Shown here piece after piece: positions 34,793 to 43,635 of a DNA stretch of 64,000 nt (positions within the stretch are counted from its first letter, which is position 1; each line of letters opens with the position of its first letter). The notes under the pieces were generated by a model, which did not search any database, was not told the origin of the DNA, and saw nothing but the letters and a program-made list of their open reading frames with translations. The translations under genes and the position numbers were made by a program. The stretch spans positions 186,001 through 250,000 of the forward strand of contig NZ_JAHKRM010000009.1 in the NCBI RefSeq assembly GCF_019396345.1. The letters are read 5' to 3'. The stretch is from Nonomuraea guangzhouensis (GTDB lineage Bacteria; Actinomycetota; Actinomycetes; Streptosporangiales; Streptosporangiaceae).

Positions 34793-35413
34793 TCAGCGCA
34801 GGGTCACGGGGCCGAGTGGGGTGTCGATCACGGCGCGCAGCGCCGCTTCGGGTCCTTGGGAGATGTCGAGCCGGACGCCGAGGGCGGCCAGGTCGCGCCG
34901 CAGCGCGTCCGGGGCCGGGTGCACGGCGGAGAAGGAGGTCAGGCTCACCAGGGGCAGGTCGGAGTCCGCGGGGTGGCGGGTGGTGCCCCAGTCGATGAGG
35001 AACGGCACCGGCCTGACCGCCGCCGGGTCCGCGCGCCGGGTGAGCCGCCATTCCAGCAGCTCGCCTGCCGGGGTGTGCCTGGACAGGGGTTGAATGTCGC
35101 CGGGGTCGTAGCCCTGCTCGCGGGCCTGCCGCACCGCCTTGTCGAGGTCGCCCGGATGTACAGCCCAGGCGGCGAGCCGCGGCTCGGTGAGGGTTTCCAG
35201 GCCGAAGGCCCGCGGCCGTACGGACGCCTCAGGATCGGGCCCGATGATCTCCAGGTAGGAGAAGGGACCGAAGCGGACGAGGTGATTGGCGGTGCCGCCA
35301 GGATGGCGGCCGCCGGGCACCGGGCGGACTCCGGTCCGCTCGGCGAACTCGGCGACTCCCGCGGCGAGGTCGGGCACCGCGTAAACGAGGTGGTCGAGCT
35401 GTGGTTCTGTCAC
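34793..35413 (-). CDS. VOC-superfamily (glyoxalase-like) protein
   Basis: A 206-residue vicinal-oxygen-chelate protein of the Glyoxalase_3 type. It opens LDHLVYAVPDLAAGVAEFAE with the first metal-binding His, then FGPFSYLEIIGPDPEA with the Glu; a second half repeats the fold. It heads the VOC-OsmC pair, and its promoter region has the palindrome at 35451-35467. VOC enzymes detoxify methylglyoxal-type electrophiles or cleave aromatic rings; the substrate is unknown. Confidence 0.85.
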   Translation of the reverse strand: MTEPQLDHLVYAVPDLAAGVAEFAERTGVRPVPGGRHPGGTANHLVRFGPFSYLEIIGPDPEASVRPRAFGLETLTEPRLAAWAVHPGDLDKAVRQAREQGYDPGDIQPLSRHTPAGELLEWRLTRRADPAAVRPVPFLIDWGTTRHPADSDLPLVSLTSFSAVHPAPDALRRDLAALGVRLDISQGPEAALRAVIDTPLGPVTLR

Positions 35414-35450
35414 TGGTCAGCCTTCGGAGTCGATGTCAAAGCCAGTATAA

Positions 35451-35467
35451 CCTACCTAAATAGTAGA
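35451..35467. promoter_or_regulatory. 17-bp palindrome before the VOC-OsmC operon
   Basis: CCTACCTAAATAGTAGA, an imperfect copy of the shared motif, 37 bases upstream of the VOC start. Confidence 0.55.
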
Positions 35468-35546
35468 GAATTCTGTCTGGAAATCAGCGTGAAGAAAACC
35501 TGCCGAGCGGCGAACACTGAGCGACAGTTGCCTTCGGAAGGACGCC

Positions 35547-36131
35547 ATGACTGCACCACCTGACGCCGGCGATGTGATGGAAGACGTCACCGTGGTCGAG
35601 CAGTCGTTGGACGACCCCGAGCTCTTCGCCCTCCTGTACGACCGGTACTTCAAGGAGGTCTACCGCTATCTGGCCGCCCGGCTCGGCAGCGAGCAGGTCG
35701 AGGACCTGGTCGCGGACGCCTTCCTGCTCGCGTTCAACGGCAGGCACGGCTTCGACCCGCAGCTGGGCACCGTGCGGTCGTGGTTATTCGGCATCGCCAC
35801 GAATGTGGTGGCCCGGCACCGCCGCAGGGAGGGCCGCCGCCTGAACGCGCTCAGCAAGATCGCGGCCGAGGACATGGCCGACGGGCACGAGGACCGGGTG
35901 ACCTCGCAGCTCGCGGCGCGGGCCAGCCGGCCGGAGCTCGTACGGGGGCTGAAGGGCCTGGCGAAGGGCGATCGCGACGTGGTGTTCCTGCTGGTGTTCG
36001 GCGGGCTGGGTTACGAGGAGATCGCCACCGCCCTGGATATACCGGTGGGGACCGTCGGGTCCCGGATCAACAGGGCACGCAAGAAGCTGCGCAAGACACT
36101 GGGCGACGTCAACCCGATCGGGGAATGGTGA
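35547..36131 (+). CDS. ECF-type RNA polymerase sigma factor
   Basis: A 194-residue extracytoplasmic-function sigma factor. Region 2 is LFALLYDRYFKEVYRYLAAR, then LVADAFLLAFNGRHGFDPQL and VRSWLFGIATNVVARHRRRE; region 4 is LAKGDRDVVFLLVFGGLGYE, then IPVGTVGSRINRARKKLRKT. GGAAGGAC precedes the ATG at 35547. Its stop overlaps the start of the CU044_5270-type gene, the usual partner in actinomycetes. It may direct transcription of the following secreted protein. Confidence 0.94.
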   Translation: MTAPPDAGDVMEDVTVVEQSLDDPELFALLYDRYFKEVYRYLAARLGSEQVEDLVADAFLLAFNGRHGFDPQLGTVRSWLFGIATNVVARHRRREGRRLNALSKIAAEDMADGHEDRVTSQLAARASRPELVRGLKGLAKGDRDVVFLLVFGGLGYEEIATALDIPVGTVGSRINRARKKLRKTLGDVNPIGEW

Positions 36132-37180
36132 TGGACGAGCTGAAGCTGATCGAGGCCGTGTTCGCGGAGCCCGAGCCCACGCCGGAGGCGGCGGCGAAGG
36201 GGCGTGAGCGCCTCCTGCGCACCGCACGGGCATCACGGTTTCGCCGTCCGCGCCGCAGGTGGCCGTCCGTGCCGCCGGTCCGGCGCGTCGCCCTGGTCGG
36301 CGCCATGGCGGTGATGCTCACGGGCGCCATCATCGCCACCCAGGTGGGCCTGGGTGGCTCCGACCCGCGTACCCCCGGCTCTCTGATCGCGGCCCCGCCG
36401 GCCGACGCCCAGGCGCTGCTCACTCTCGCCGCGCGGGCCGCCACCGGCCGGCCCGGCACAGTGCCGTCCCTCGGCCAGTACGTCCACACCAAGATGCTGG
36501 CCCAGCACAGCCTGTACACCAAGGACAAGTCGGGCGCGATGCAGTACACCAAGGTGCTGGTCAGCGAGGAGCGCTGGGAGGCCGCCGATGTGGGCAAGCC
36601 CTGGCTGAGCCGCAGCCAGAACCTGTCGGCCACGGGACCGGCGCCCCGCGCGTACTGGGACCGCGGCGTCGTGGACATCGTGTCCGAGCCGGGAGCCTGT
36701 CCCGGCCAGCCGGCGTACGCGCGGCTGGGCGCCTGGCCGACGGATCCCGCCCAGGTACGCGCGAAGATCGTGGCCGAGGCGGGCGAGAAGCCGCTGCGCA
36801 TCTGGCGCTCCCTGCAGAACCTGGTCCGCGAGTCCGTCATACGGCCCAGCCTGAGCGCCGCGCTGTACCAGGTCGCCGCTGGGCTGGAGGGCATCGTGCT
36901 CGTCCACGACGCCGTGGACGCCGGCGGCCGCCCCGGCCTGGCCGTCGCCATGGACGAGGGCAACGGCACCCGGTCCGAGCTGATCTTCGATCGGACGACC
37001 TACCGCTACCTGGGCGAGCGCACGGTGAACACCAGGGACCGCAAGGTGAAAGCGTCCCCCGGCAACGAGTACACCGAGAAGAAGGGCACGGTGACCGGCA
37101 CCGCCGTGCTCGCCGTCGATCTGGCCCGCGGCTTGCCCGAGGTGTCGCCCAAGGCGTCCCGCATGAAGATCCCCTGCTGA
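36131..37180 (+). CDS. CU044_5270-family membrane-anchored protein (sigma factor partner)
   Basis: A 349-residue protein with a cytoplasmic N-terminus of about 50 residues, rich in Arg near the membrane (RRPRRRWP), one transmembrane helix (RVALVGAMAVMLTGAIIATQ) and a long external domain. It belongs to the CU044_5270 group, which is encoded next to ECF sigma factors in actinobacteria and probably controls them as an anti-sigma or sensing partner. It overlaps the sigma gene's TGA (TGATG). A GTG three bases earlier is an alternative start. Confidence 0.82.
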   Translation: MDELKLIEAVFAEPEPTPEAAAKGRERLLRTARASRFRRPRRRWPSVPPVRRVALVGAMAVMLTGAIIATQVGLGGSDPRTPGSLIAAPPADAQALLTLAARAATGRPGTVPSLGQYVHTKMLAQHSLYTKDKSGAMQYTKVLVSEERWEAADVGKPWLSRSQNLSATGPAPRAYWDRGVVDIVSEPGACPGQPAYARLGAWPTDPAQVRAKIVAEAGEKPLRIWRSLQNLVRESVIRPSLSAALYQVAAGLEGIVLVHDAVDAGGRPGLAVAMDEGNGTRSELIFDRTTYRYLGERTVNTRDRKVKASPGNEYTEKKGTVTGTAVLAVDLARGLPEVSPKASRMKIPC

Positions 37181-37275
37181 GACTTTCCCCCTGATCCGGC
37201 CTTTCCGGCCGTGAGTTCTGTTTCGCATGCCCTCAGATCGATCCGGCATGCCCTCAAGGAAGAAGGAGCACATCC

Positions 37276-38154
37276 ATGTTCATCGCCAAGGCGGTCGCGG
37301 CCACCCTGCTCGCCGGCTCGTTCGGCGGCCTCACCTCGCCGCCGTCGGGGGACGCCGCCGCGTACGAGAAGCAGACGCAACTGGAGGCCAAGCGCGTCGC
37401 CTGCATGATGGAGCGGGGCCTGGAGTACGTGGCCTCGCCGGATCCTCACTACACCTGGCAGCCCGGGGAGAAGGAGCGGCTCGCGGGTGACCTGGAGGCG
37501 CTGCGGGCCTACCGGGCCAAGTACGGCTTCGGCGTCTGGTCCCCGAACGTCTTTCCGAAGGACAAGGTCGTCAACCCCGTCCAGCACGAGAGCCCGAACA
37601 ACAAGATGCTGATGTCGCTGTCGGCCGACCGGCTGAAGAAGTGGCGCACCGCCGACGAGGCCTGCTTCTCCCAGGCGGTCAAGCAGGTGCTGGGCAAGAC
37701 CGTCACCTCCCAGGAGGACTACCACGACCAGCTCCAAGCGGCGGTGCGGAAGTCGTTGAGCGTCCTCGACCAGGACAAGCAGCTCGTCCAGCTGGGCAAG
37801 CAGTTCGCCGCGTGCCTGGGCGTCAGCCGGACCGAGCCGACCGCGCTGGACGGGCTGAGCCACACGAAGATCGTGCGGCAGGCTTCGGACGTCGCCAAGA
37901 AGGCGTGGAAGGGCGAACTGCCCAAGGGCAACATCGAGACCGCCATCTTCCTGCCGAACCTGAAGCCCGCCGAGGCCAGGCCGTACCTGGACAAGGAGAT
38001 CAAGGCGGCGCTGAAGGACCTGGAGTGCGGTAAGGCCTTCTACCCCGCCTACTCCCCCAAGGCCATGGAGATCACGTCGCGGGTCTACCAGGAGTTCGGC
38101 CGGGAGGGCGCGGCCCAGGCGGTCCCGTCGCGGATCTACCACAAGCTCGTCTGA
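37276..38154 (+). CDS. Secreted protein of unknown function
   Basis: A 292-residue protein with a Sec signal peptide (FIAKAVAATLLAGSFGGLTS). The mature part is Lys/Glu-rich and mostly helical, with four Cys (VACMMERG, DEACFSQ, FAACLGV, LECGKA) that could form two disulfides outside the cell. GAAGGAG lies upstream of the ATG. It follows the sigma factor operon and ends at a strong terminator. I recognise no family; the ECF system is its likely regulator. Confidence 0.82.
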   Translation: MFIAKAVAATLLAGSFGGLTSPPSGDAAAYEKQTQLEAKRVACMMERGLEYVASPDPHYTWQPGEKERLAGDLEALRAYRAKYGFGVWSPNVFPKDKVVNPVQHESPNNKMLMSLSADRLKKWRTADEACFSQAVKQVLGKTVTSQEDYHDQLQAAVRKSLSVLDQDKQLVQLGKQFAACLGVSRTEPTALDGLSHTKIVRQASDVAKKAWKGELPKGNIETAIFLPNLKPAEARPYLDKEIKAALKDLECGKAFYPAYSPKAMEITSRVYQEFGREGAAQAVPSRIYHKLV

Positions 38155-38158
38155 CGGA

Positions 38159-38196
38159 GCGCTCCCGGGGTGCCGCTCGTGGCACCCCGGGAGCGC
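38159..38196 (+). terminator. Strong inverted-repeat terminator
   Basis: A perfect 16-bp stem, GCGCTCCCGGGGTGCC and its complement, around a 6-base loop (GCTCGT), immediately after the secreted protein stop. No T-run follows, as is common for actinomycete terminators. It also faces the convergent TPR gene. Confidence 0.85.
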
Positions 38197-38225
38197 GGCG
38201 TCCTTCGCCTCCCGGCGGCTCTGGT

Positions 38226-39161
38226 TCAGTCGTGAGGGAAGCAGACTCTGGAGTAGAGGCGAAGGGGACGGCCGGGTGGAAGAGGCGGTTCCAGCGGCTC
38301 GTCCACTGGGACGCCGGTCCAGTCGATGTCCTCGCGGAGGCGGGCGTTCAGGTCGTACCTGGTAATGGGGCGGCCGGGGTGGTGGATGTGCAAGGCCAGC
38401 TCTGCCCCCTCATCGTCCAGGTCTTCACCGATCAGGTAGTTGGATCGGGAGCCGCTGTCGGGGCGGGGGCCGAGGACGGCGGCCAGGTGCGTGCGAACAT
38501 CGGCGACAGAGGTGAACAGGACGAGGGCGTCCTCCCATTCGTTGTTGTTGATCCAGTAGGCGCAGCGCAGCAGCGCGAAGGCGTGGCGGGGGTGGCTCGT
38601 CTCGCTCTGAGGCCTTTTGGCGGGCCGAGCATGCAGGTAGGAGAGGGCGGAACGGGCGCAATGGTCGTCGGGCGCGCGGCGTAGGGCTTCCTGGTAGGCG
38701 GCGATCGCGCCGTCCTGGTCGCCCGTCCAGGTGAGGGCATGGCCCAGGTAGAGCGGTATGAGGGCGTCGTGGGGGTCTGCGACAAGGGCCGCCTCCGCGG
38801 TAAGGACGGCTTCCTCGGCGAGCGGACGGCTCACGCCCTTGCTGTCATACTTTCCCAGCCCGTTGAGCAGCGTTCCGTCGCTATCGTCGAAATCGCAGCA
38901 CACGTCGGACAGCACCACGTGCCGAAGGGCGAAGGTCGAGGCCATCGCACGCAGGATCGCGAGGGTGGCGGCGGTCTCGGTGTCTTCGTGCGGTTCCTGC
39001 TCGGCCTGGTCGCAGTGGTGGCGAGCCTGGGCGATCAGGTCAGGGACCGCCCCTTCGCCGCTGAACTGCCGAAGCAGGAACTCGCATTCGGCGAGCGACC
39101 GGCCGGCCTGCTGCAGGTGGATGCGCGGACTTTGTGCGGGCATGGGCCGTAAGTCTGCCAT
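38226..39161 (-). CDS. Tetratricopeptide-repeat protein
   Basis: A 311-residue helical protein. TPR units are clear around residues 115-175 (AEEAVLTAEAALVADPHDAL, then LGHALTWTGDQDGAIAAYQE and ALRRAPDDHCARSALSYL). Such proteins mediate protein contacts in the cytoplasm. The start at 39161 is uncertain because no Shine-Dalgarno sequence precedes it or the alternative at 39143. It is convergent with the secreted protein gene. No partner is apparent. Confidence 0.75.
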   Translation of the reverse strand: MADLRPMPAQSPRIHLQQAGRSLAECEFLLRQFSGEGAVPDLIAQARHHCDQAEQEPHEDTETAATLAILRAMASTFALRHVVLSDVCCDFDDSDGTLLNGLGKYDSKGVSRPLAEEAVLTAEAALVADPHDALIPLYLGHALTWTGDQDGAIAAYQEALRRAPDDHCARSALSYLHARPAKRPQSETSHPRHAFALLRCAYWINNNEWEDALVLFTSVADVRTHLAAVLGPRPDSGSRSNYLIGEDLDDEGAELALHIHHPGRPITRYDLNARLREDIDWTGVPVDEPLEPPLPPGRPLRLYSRVCFPHD

Positions 39162-39210
39162 CGAGTGGTCGCAAAGGTGTCCAGAAAGGCGTCTCGGTGT
39201 CGGTGACTGC

Positions 39211-40146
39211 TTACGTCAGCAGCAGGTGCTGGTGTTCCTGCAACCACTCCCGCACGGTAAGTGGTTTACGCCCGAGCATGCGTTCGACGAAATCGTTTCT
39301 GGCCCAGACGACTTCGTTCTCCTTCTCGTATTCGAAGAACTCCCAGAGGGCCGAGCGGAGCGGGCCGATCTGGGCATACGCCTGGAAGAAGCCCTCCCTG
39401 CTCCCGTCGTGAGTGATCTTCTCATCGAAGACCTCGCTCATGAGCTCGGCGACCTCACTGAAGCGCATGAGGTCTTGGCCGTTGTTCAACGTGTGGAACT
39501 GGCCGATATGCCGATGATTGTCCGAGAGGAACAAGCGTCCCGCGACTTCGGATATGTCCCTCGGGTCGATGAAGGGAATGAGGCGGTTGTGCCAGATGAG
39601 CTTCCGCTCGCGGCGCAGGCCTTCCTTCATCAGGAAGAAATTGTCCATGAATGTGGCGCCGATGTTGAGATAGGTCACCGGCAGGTCGCTCTCGTCGAGG
39701 ATCTGTTTCGCGATGGGATGCTGAGTGGGGAGCAGGAAACCCACGTCGCGGATGGACTGCGGGATGCGCCGCTGGTTGGCCTCCGGCTGCAGGCCGACGA
39801 GGCGCAGGACATGGAGGGCGGTGTCCGCCTCCTTGAGGGCGGCCACCAGGTTCGTCATGGCGGGACGCTCGTCCGTTCCGTTGGTGGTGATGACGAAGAC
39901 CCCCTCCATTCCCCGCACGGCGGACTCGAGGGAGGGCAGATCGAAGTAGTCCGCGTGGACCGCTTCGGCGTAGGGGAAATCGCGGCGGAGGTCCTCGACG
40001 CCTTCCGGCTTGCTGCTGGCCAGGCGCAGCTGGATCTGTGGCGCCTCACGGTGGAGAAAGCCTGCCAGCGGCCCGCCGATGTGACCGGTGGCGCCGAAAA
40101 TGAGAATGCTACGCGGAATGGGTTTGCCATTGATGTCACCAGGCAT
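39211..40146 (-). CDS. NmrA-like NAD(P)-binding SDR
   Basis: An atypical short-chain dehydrogenase of 311 residues (NmrA/azoreductase-like). The glycine-rich Rossmann motif is ILIFGATGHIGGPLAGFL, followed by GVEDLRRDFPYAEAVHADYF and MEGVFVITTNGTDERPAM. The usual YxxxK catalytic pair is not evident, as in sensing NmrA proteins. GAGAGGACG precedes the ATG, which overlaps the end of a short membrane-segment frame. It lies in the same direction as the response regulator and monooxygenase genes and may reduce a quinone or act as a redox sensor. Confidence 0.88.
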   Translation of the reverse strand: MPGDINGKPIPRSILIFGATGHIGGPLAGFLHREAPQIQLRLASSKPEGVEDLRRDFPYAEAVHADYFDLPSLESAVRGMEGVFVITTNGTDERPAMTNLVAALKEADTALHVLRLVGLQPEANQRRIPQSIRDVGFLLPTQHPIAKQILDESDLPVTYLNIGATFMDNFFLMKEGLRRERKLIWHNRLIPFIDPRDISEVAGRLFLSDNHRHIGQFHTLNNGQDLMRFSEVAELMSEVFDEKITHDGSREGFFQAYAQIGPLRSALWEFFEYEKENEVVWARNDFVERMLGRKPLTVREWLQEHQHLLLT

Positions 40147-40276
40147 CGGACGTCCTCTCAGAGATGGTCGCGGTTTCTTTCTTCCGGCGTCGGCCGCGGT
40201 GCTTGACGACGAAGACGATGGCTGCCACGGGCGGGACCACGAAGATGTACAGGAACTTCTCCCGGGCTGACGTCCA
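40136..40276 (-). other. In-frame membrane-segment ORF after the response regulator stop
   Basis: Directly after the regulator's TGA the same frame runs 46 more codons, WTSAREKFLYIFVVPPVAAI then VFVVKHRGRRRKKETATI, to a stop overlapping the NmrA start. It encodes one transmembrane helix with a basic flank. There is no ATG or in-frame GTG before the helix, so it may be a CTG/GTG-started small membrane protein, a remnant of another gene, or a readthrough extension. Confidence 0.35.
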
Positions 40277-41023
40277 TCACAAGGAGGGTTCTGAGCCGCG
40301 GCGATCGTGGTAGGCGTGGGCGGGGTCTCCTGTGTGCGCGGTGTCCGGCCGGTCGGTGGGCCTGGGGCGGATCAGGCCGGTCTCGTAGGCGATGATCACC
40401 AGTTGGGCGCGGTCGTGCGCCTTCAGCTTGGTCATGGCCCGGTTGACGTGCGTCTTGGCGGTCATCCGGCTGATGCCCAGCAGGTCGGCGATCTCGTCGT
40501 TGGTACGCCCGCAGGCCACCAGGATCATCACCTCCCTTTCGCGTTCGGTGAGCACGGCCAGGTCCGCGGGCATGTCTTCGACCGAGGCGCCGTGGCCGGC
40601 CAGGAAGCGGGTGATCAGTCCTCTGGTCGCCGACGGTGACAGCAGCGCCTCGCCCCTGGCCACCACCCTGATCGCCTCCTGCAGTTCCCCGGCCTCCACG
40701 CTCTTGCCGAGGAACCCGCTGGCGCCCGCCCGCAGCGCGGCGAAGACGTACTCGTCGATCTCGAACGTGGTCAGGACCAGCACCCGGACGCCGGCCATGG
40801 CCTCGTCGGAGGTGATCTCACGTGTCGCGGCGAGTCCGTCCATGCCGGGCATGCGGATGTCCATCAGCACCACGTCGGCCATGGTCTCCCGCGCCAGCCG
40901 TACGGCATCGTGACCGTCGGCGGCCTCGCCGACCACCTCCAGGTCAGGCGCGGCGTCAAGCAGCACCCGGAAACCGGCGCGGACCAGCGCCTGGTCGTCG
41001 GCCAGCACGACTTTGATCGTCAC
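40277..41023 (-). CDS. NarL/FixJ-family response regulator, no kinase adjacent
   Basis: A 248-residue response regulator. Receiver: LADDQALVRAGFRVLL, phosphoacceptor Asp in VVLMDIRMPGMDG, LVLTTFE and GFLGKSVE. LuxR HTH: LTEREREVMILVACGRTNDE then MTAKTHVNRAMTKL. The C-terminus carries a polar tail (RPTDRPDTAHTGDPAHAY). The GTG at 41023 overlaps the FAD monooxygenase stop (GTGA), so the regulator is expressed with that enzyme. No sensor kinase gene is beside it, which is unusual; it may be an orphan or work with a distant kinase. Confidence 0.92.
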   Translation of the reverse strand: MTIKVVLADDQALVRAGFRVLLDAAPDLEVVGEAADGHDAVRLARETMADVVLMDIRMPGMDGLAATREITSDEAMAGVRVLVLTTFEIDEYVFAALRAGASGFLGKSVEAGELQEAIRVVARGEALLSPSATRGLITRFLAGHGASVEDMPADLAVLTEREREVMILVACGRTNDEIADLLGISRMTAKTHVNRAMTKLKAHDRAQLVIIAYETGLIRPRPTDRPDTAHTGDPAHAYHDRRGSEPSL

Positions 41024-42273
41024 GGGCTGTTCTTTCTGGTAATGGGGAGTACGGCATCGTTGATCAGCGCGATGTCGACGTTCTTGGCCTGCATGCCTTT
41101 GCCGCCGATCGGCGCCCCGCCCATGACCTTGCCCATGGCCTTGCGGATGATCGGTGAGCTCATCAGGCGCATCATCCCGGCGCGCAGGAGCTGCTCCTTG
41201 CGGTTGTGCGGGGTGAAGATGAGCCGTTCGGTCAGGGCGGCGGCCTGTTGGCCTTCGATGAAGGGACGCATCTGCTCCTCCCAGGCACGCAGGGCGCCGG
41301 GCACGTCGTACCGCTGCAGCATGGTGCCCAGCAGCTCGGCACCGGCGATGCCGGTGGAGGCGCCCATGCCGGAATACAGGGTCAGACACCAGGCGGCATC
41401 GCCGATCAGGACCACCCGCCCCTGGTGCCAGGACGGCATCTTGACCTGCTGGACCGAGTCGAACAGCGCGTCAGTGGCCTGCTCGTAGCGGGTGAACAGG
41501 TTCTCCAGGATGGCGCCCGCGGGCCGAGGGCCGAAGGCGGCGCGGATGGAGTCGACCGGCGGGCGGGCGAATTCGGCGTCGACGTCGTTGGTGCGGTAGG
41601 AGAACAGCAGGCTGGGGGCGTGGTCGGTGAAGGGGAAGGCCCACGCGGAACGGCCGGGTTCGGCCAGGGTCAGCCCCTCGGCGGGGCCGAAGCCGTCGAT
41701 GGGCCGGTCCAGGACGGTGGCCCCGATCATGTACTTCAGCGGGTGCAGGTACGGCCCTGGGCCGAAGGCCAGCCCGCGCACGGTGGAGCGCATGCCGTCG
41801 GCACCGACGACCAGGTCGAAGCGCTCGGTGACCTTGTCGTTCAGGGTCACCTCCACGCCGGAATCGTTCTGCGTGATGCGGGTGGGGACGGTGGAGTAGC
41901 GGATCTCCACGTCGTCCGGCAGCGCCGAGAACAGTCCCTGCTCCACGTCGCCGCGCAGCAGCGCGCGGGGGCCGACGGGGCCACCGATGCCTGCCGGGCT
42001 GATGCCGGGACGCCGGCGTCCCGCCCGGCTCACGTTGTAGGTGACGGCTTCGGGGCCGCCGCGATCGCCGATGGCGTCCAGGACGCCCAGCCGCCGGGCG
42101 GAGGCGACGCCGGTGCCGAACAGCATGATGAAGTACCCGCCGGTGCGGCGGGCGGGAGCCCGTTCCACCAGCACCGGCTCCCACCCGATCTGGCGGAGCC
42201 GCAGCGCGGTGGCGATGCCCGCGATCCCGAGGCCCACCACCAGCGCCCGGCCCCCCGTGGGCGTGCTTGTCAT
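41020..42273 (-). CDS. FAD-dependent aromatic monooxygenase (PHBH type)
   Basis: A class A flavoprotein hydroxylase of 417 residues. The GxGxxG motif ALVVGLGIAGIATALRLRQI, the DG motif LVVGADGMRSTVRG and the GD motif VVLIGDAAWCLTLYSGMGAS are all present. Relatives hydroxylate phenols or polyketide aromatics or inactivate tetracycline or rifampicin. It overlaps the response regulator downstream and follows the group D oxygenase gene after about 50 bases. The ATG at 42273 is supported by GGAAGG at nine bases. The set suggests tailoring or degradation of an aromatic. Confidence 0.91.
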   Translation of the reverse strand: MTSTPTGGRALVVGLGIAGIATALRLRQIGWEPVLVERAPARRTGGYFIMLFGTGVASARRLGVLDAIGDRGGPEAVTYNVSRAGRRRPGISPAGIGGPVGPRALLRGDVEQGLFSALPDDVEIRYSTVPTRITQNDSGVEVTLNDKVTERFDLVVGADGMRSTVRGLAFGPGPYLHPLKYMIGATVLDRPIDGFGPAEGLTLAEPGRSAWAFPFTDHAPSLLFSYRTNDVDAEFARPPVDSIRAAFGPRPAGAILENLFTRYEQATDALFDSVQQVKMPSWHQGRVVLIGDAAWCLTLYSGMGASTGIAGAELLGTMLQRYDVPGALRAWEEQMRPFIEGQQAAALTERLIFTPHNRKEQLLRAGMMRLMSSPIIRKAMGKVMGGAPIGGKGMQAKNVDIALINDAVLPITRKNSP

Positions 42274-42320
42274 GACAGTTCTTCCTTCCGGTGCGCTGGT
42301 ACGGATCGGGCGTGATGCGG

Positions 42321-43532
42321 CTAGAGCGGCATGGGGAACTGGCCGAACAGCAGTGCGCCGAGCCGCTGGGCGTTGGCGTTGTACTGGGCCACGTAGTGCG
42401 TCCGGTACATGGACACGTCCCGCAGGTAGCGCTGCATGCGCTGCCCGCGTGCCGCGGCGGAGGTGCCCGAGGAGCGCCAGAGGATGTCGATCGCCTCGCC
42501 GGCCAGCTCGCCGGCCTGGAGGAGTGTGGAGCCGAGCGCCAGCTCCGTCTCGATGGAGAACGGCCGGACGCCGTCGACCACGTCCTGGCAGAAGCACTTG
42601 TAGGTGTCGAGGGTGTGCATGACGATCGCCTCGGCGCTGTCGGTCTTGATGCGTGCCGCGCCGAAGTCGCGCTGGTAGAACGGGTCCTGCACGCGCGGGC
42701 CGCCGCCCAGGACGGCGGCGTTCTTGGTCCGGGCGAGATGTTCGAACTCGTCCAGGGCGGCACGGGCGGCGCCGACCACGGGCAGAATCACCTCAAGGAG
42801 GGGAAACACCCCAGGGCTGCCGAGGTACATCGGGTTGCCGTGCAGCCGCACGCCCGGCGAGGCGCCGAAGTCCATCCCCAAGATGATCCCGTAGTGTTCG
42901 GGCACGACGACGTTGTCGACCACGATGCTGTTGGAGCCGCTGGCGCGCATGCCCAGCACCGCGTCGCCGCCCCAGTCGTCCTGGATCGTGAACTGCCCGC
43001 CCGGAATGAGGACCTGCAGCAGGCCCAGTGGTCCCATCGGAGGGGCCGCGTCGGGCGCGTCCCCATCCTCGACGACCTGCACGGCCACCGTGGCATGGGT
43101 GGCGTAGGGAACACCTGACTGGTAGCGGGACTTGGCGTTGACCAGCCAGCCGCCGTCCACGCGCCGCGCGGTCCCGGCGGGGTTGAGGCTGTGTGAGGCC
43201 CGGTAGTAGCCGTGCTCGTTGTCGAAGACCTCGTCCTGCGTCTGGGCGGGCCAGCTGGTCGCCGTGGTCAGCGTATGGCCGTGCCCCAGGCACAGGCACC
43301 AGGCGGTACCCGGGTCCCCGCGGCCGATCTCGATGATCACCTTGGCGAAGGTCCGCAGGTCCACCTCGTGCCCGCCGTACCGGCGCGGAGTCAGCATGTG
43401 GTAGAAGCCCGCGTCCAGGAACGCCTGGTGCACCTCGGGCGGGTAGTGGCCGAGCCGCTCGGCCTCCTCCGCGCGGTCGCGGACCAGCTCGCGCAGGCCC
43501 TCCGCGTTCTTGATCAGGTTCTCCGGGGTCAC
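42321..43532 (-). CDS. Group D flavin monooxygenase (acyl-CoA dehydrogenase fold, HsaA/HpaH-like)
   Basis: A 403-residue two-component flavin oxygenase that uses reduced FMN or FAD from a reductase. Key text: AFLDAGFYHMLTPRRYGGHE, GDPGTAWCLCLGHGHTL, RASGSNSIVVDNVVVPEHY and WRSSGTSAAARGQRMQRYLR, the last with the conserved His/Arg region of HsaA-like proteins. The GTG start follows GGAGGG. A flavin reductase gene at 45.95 kb shares its operator and should supply reduced flavin. It shares a divergent promoter with the 14-TM pump. It probably hydroxylates an aromatic substrate. Confidence 0.92.
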   Translation of the reverse strand: MTPENLIKNAEGLRELVRDRAEEAERLGHYPPEVHQAFLDAGFYHMLTPRRYGGHEVDLRTFAKVIIEIGRGDPGTAWCLCLGHGHTLTTATSWPAQTQDEVFDNEHGYYRASHSLNPAGTARRVDGGWLVNAKSRYQSGVPYATHATVAVQVVEDGDAPDAAPPMGPLGLLQVLIPGGQFTIQDDWGGDAVLGMRASGSNSIVVDNVVVPEHYGIILGMDFGASPGVRLHGNPMYLGSPGVFPLLEVILPVVGAARAALDEFEHLARTKNAAVLGGGPRVQDPFYQRDFGAARIKTDSAEAIVMHTLDTYKCFCQDVVDGVRPFSIETELALGSTLLQAGELAGEAIDILWRSSGTSAAARGQRMQRYLRDVSMYRTHYVAQYNANAQRLGALLFGQFPMPL

Positions 43533-43551
43533 GGGACGCCCTCCATCGAAA

Positions 43552-43569
43552 CGAAACTGAGTTGTTTCG
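43552..43569. promoter_or_regulatory. TetR operator copy 1, CGAAAC-N6-GTTTCG
   Basis: Perfect copy, CGAAAC-TGAGTT-GTTTCG, 20 bases before the group D oxygenase start. Confidence 0.72.
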
Positions 43570-43592
43570 ATGTAGGCTATGCGCGACCTCAG

Positions 43593-43610
43593 CGAAATGC
43601 AACCGTTTCG
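43593..43610. promoter_or_regulatory. TetR operator copy 2
   Basis: CGAAAT-GCAACC-GTTTCG, one mismatch, 26 bases before the pump gene start. Confidence 0.65.
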
Positions 43611-43635
43611 CTATTGACGAGCTCCTGGAGCTGCC

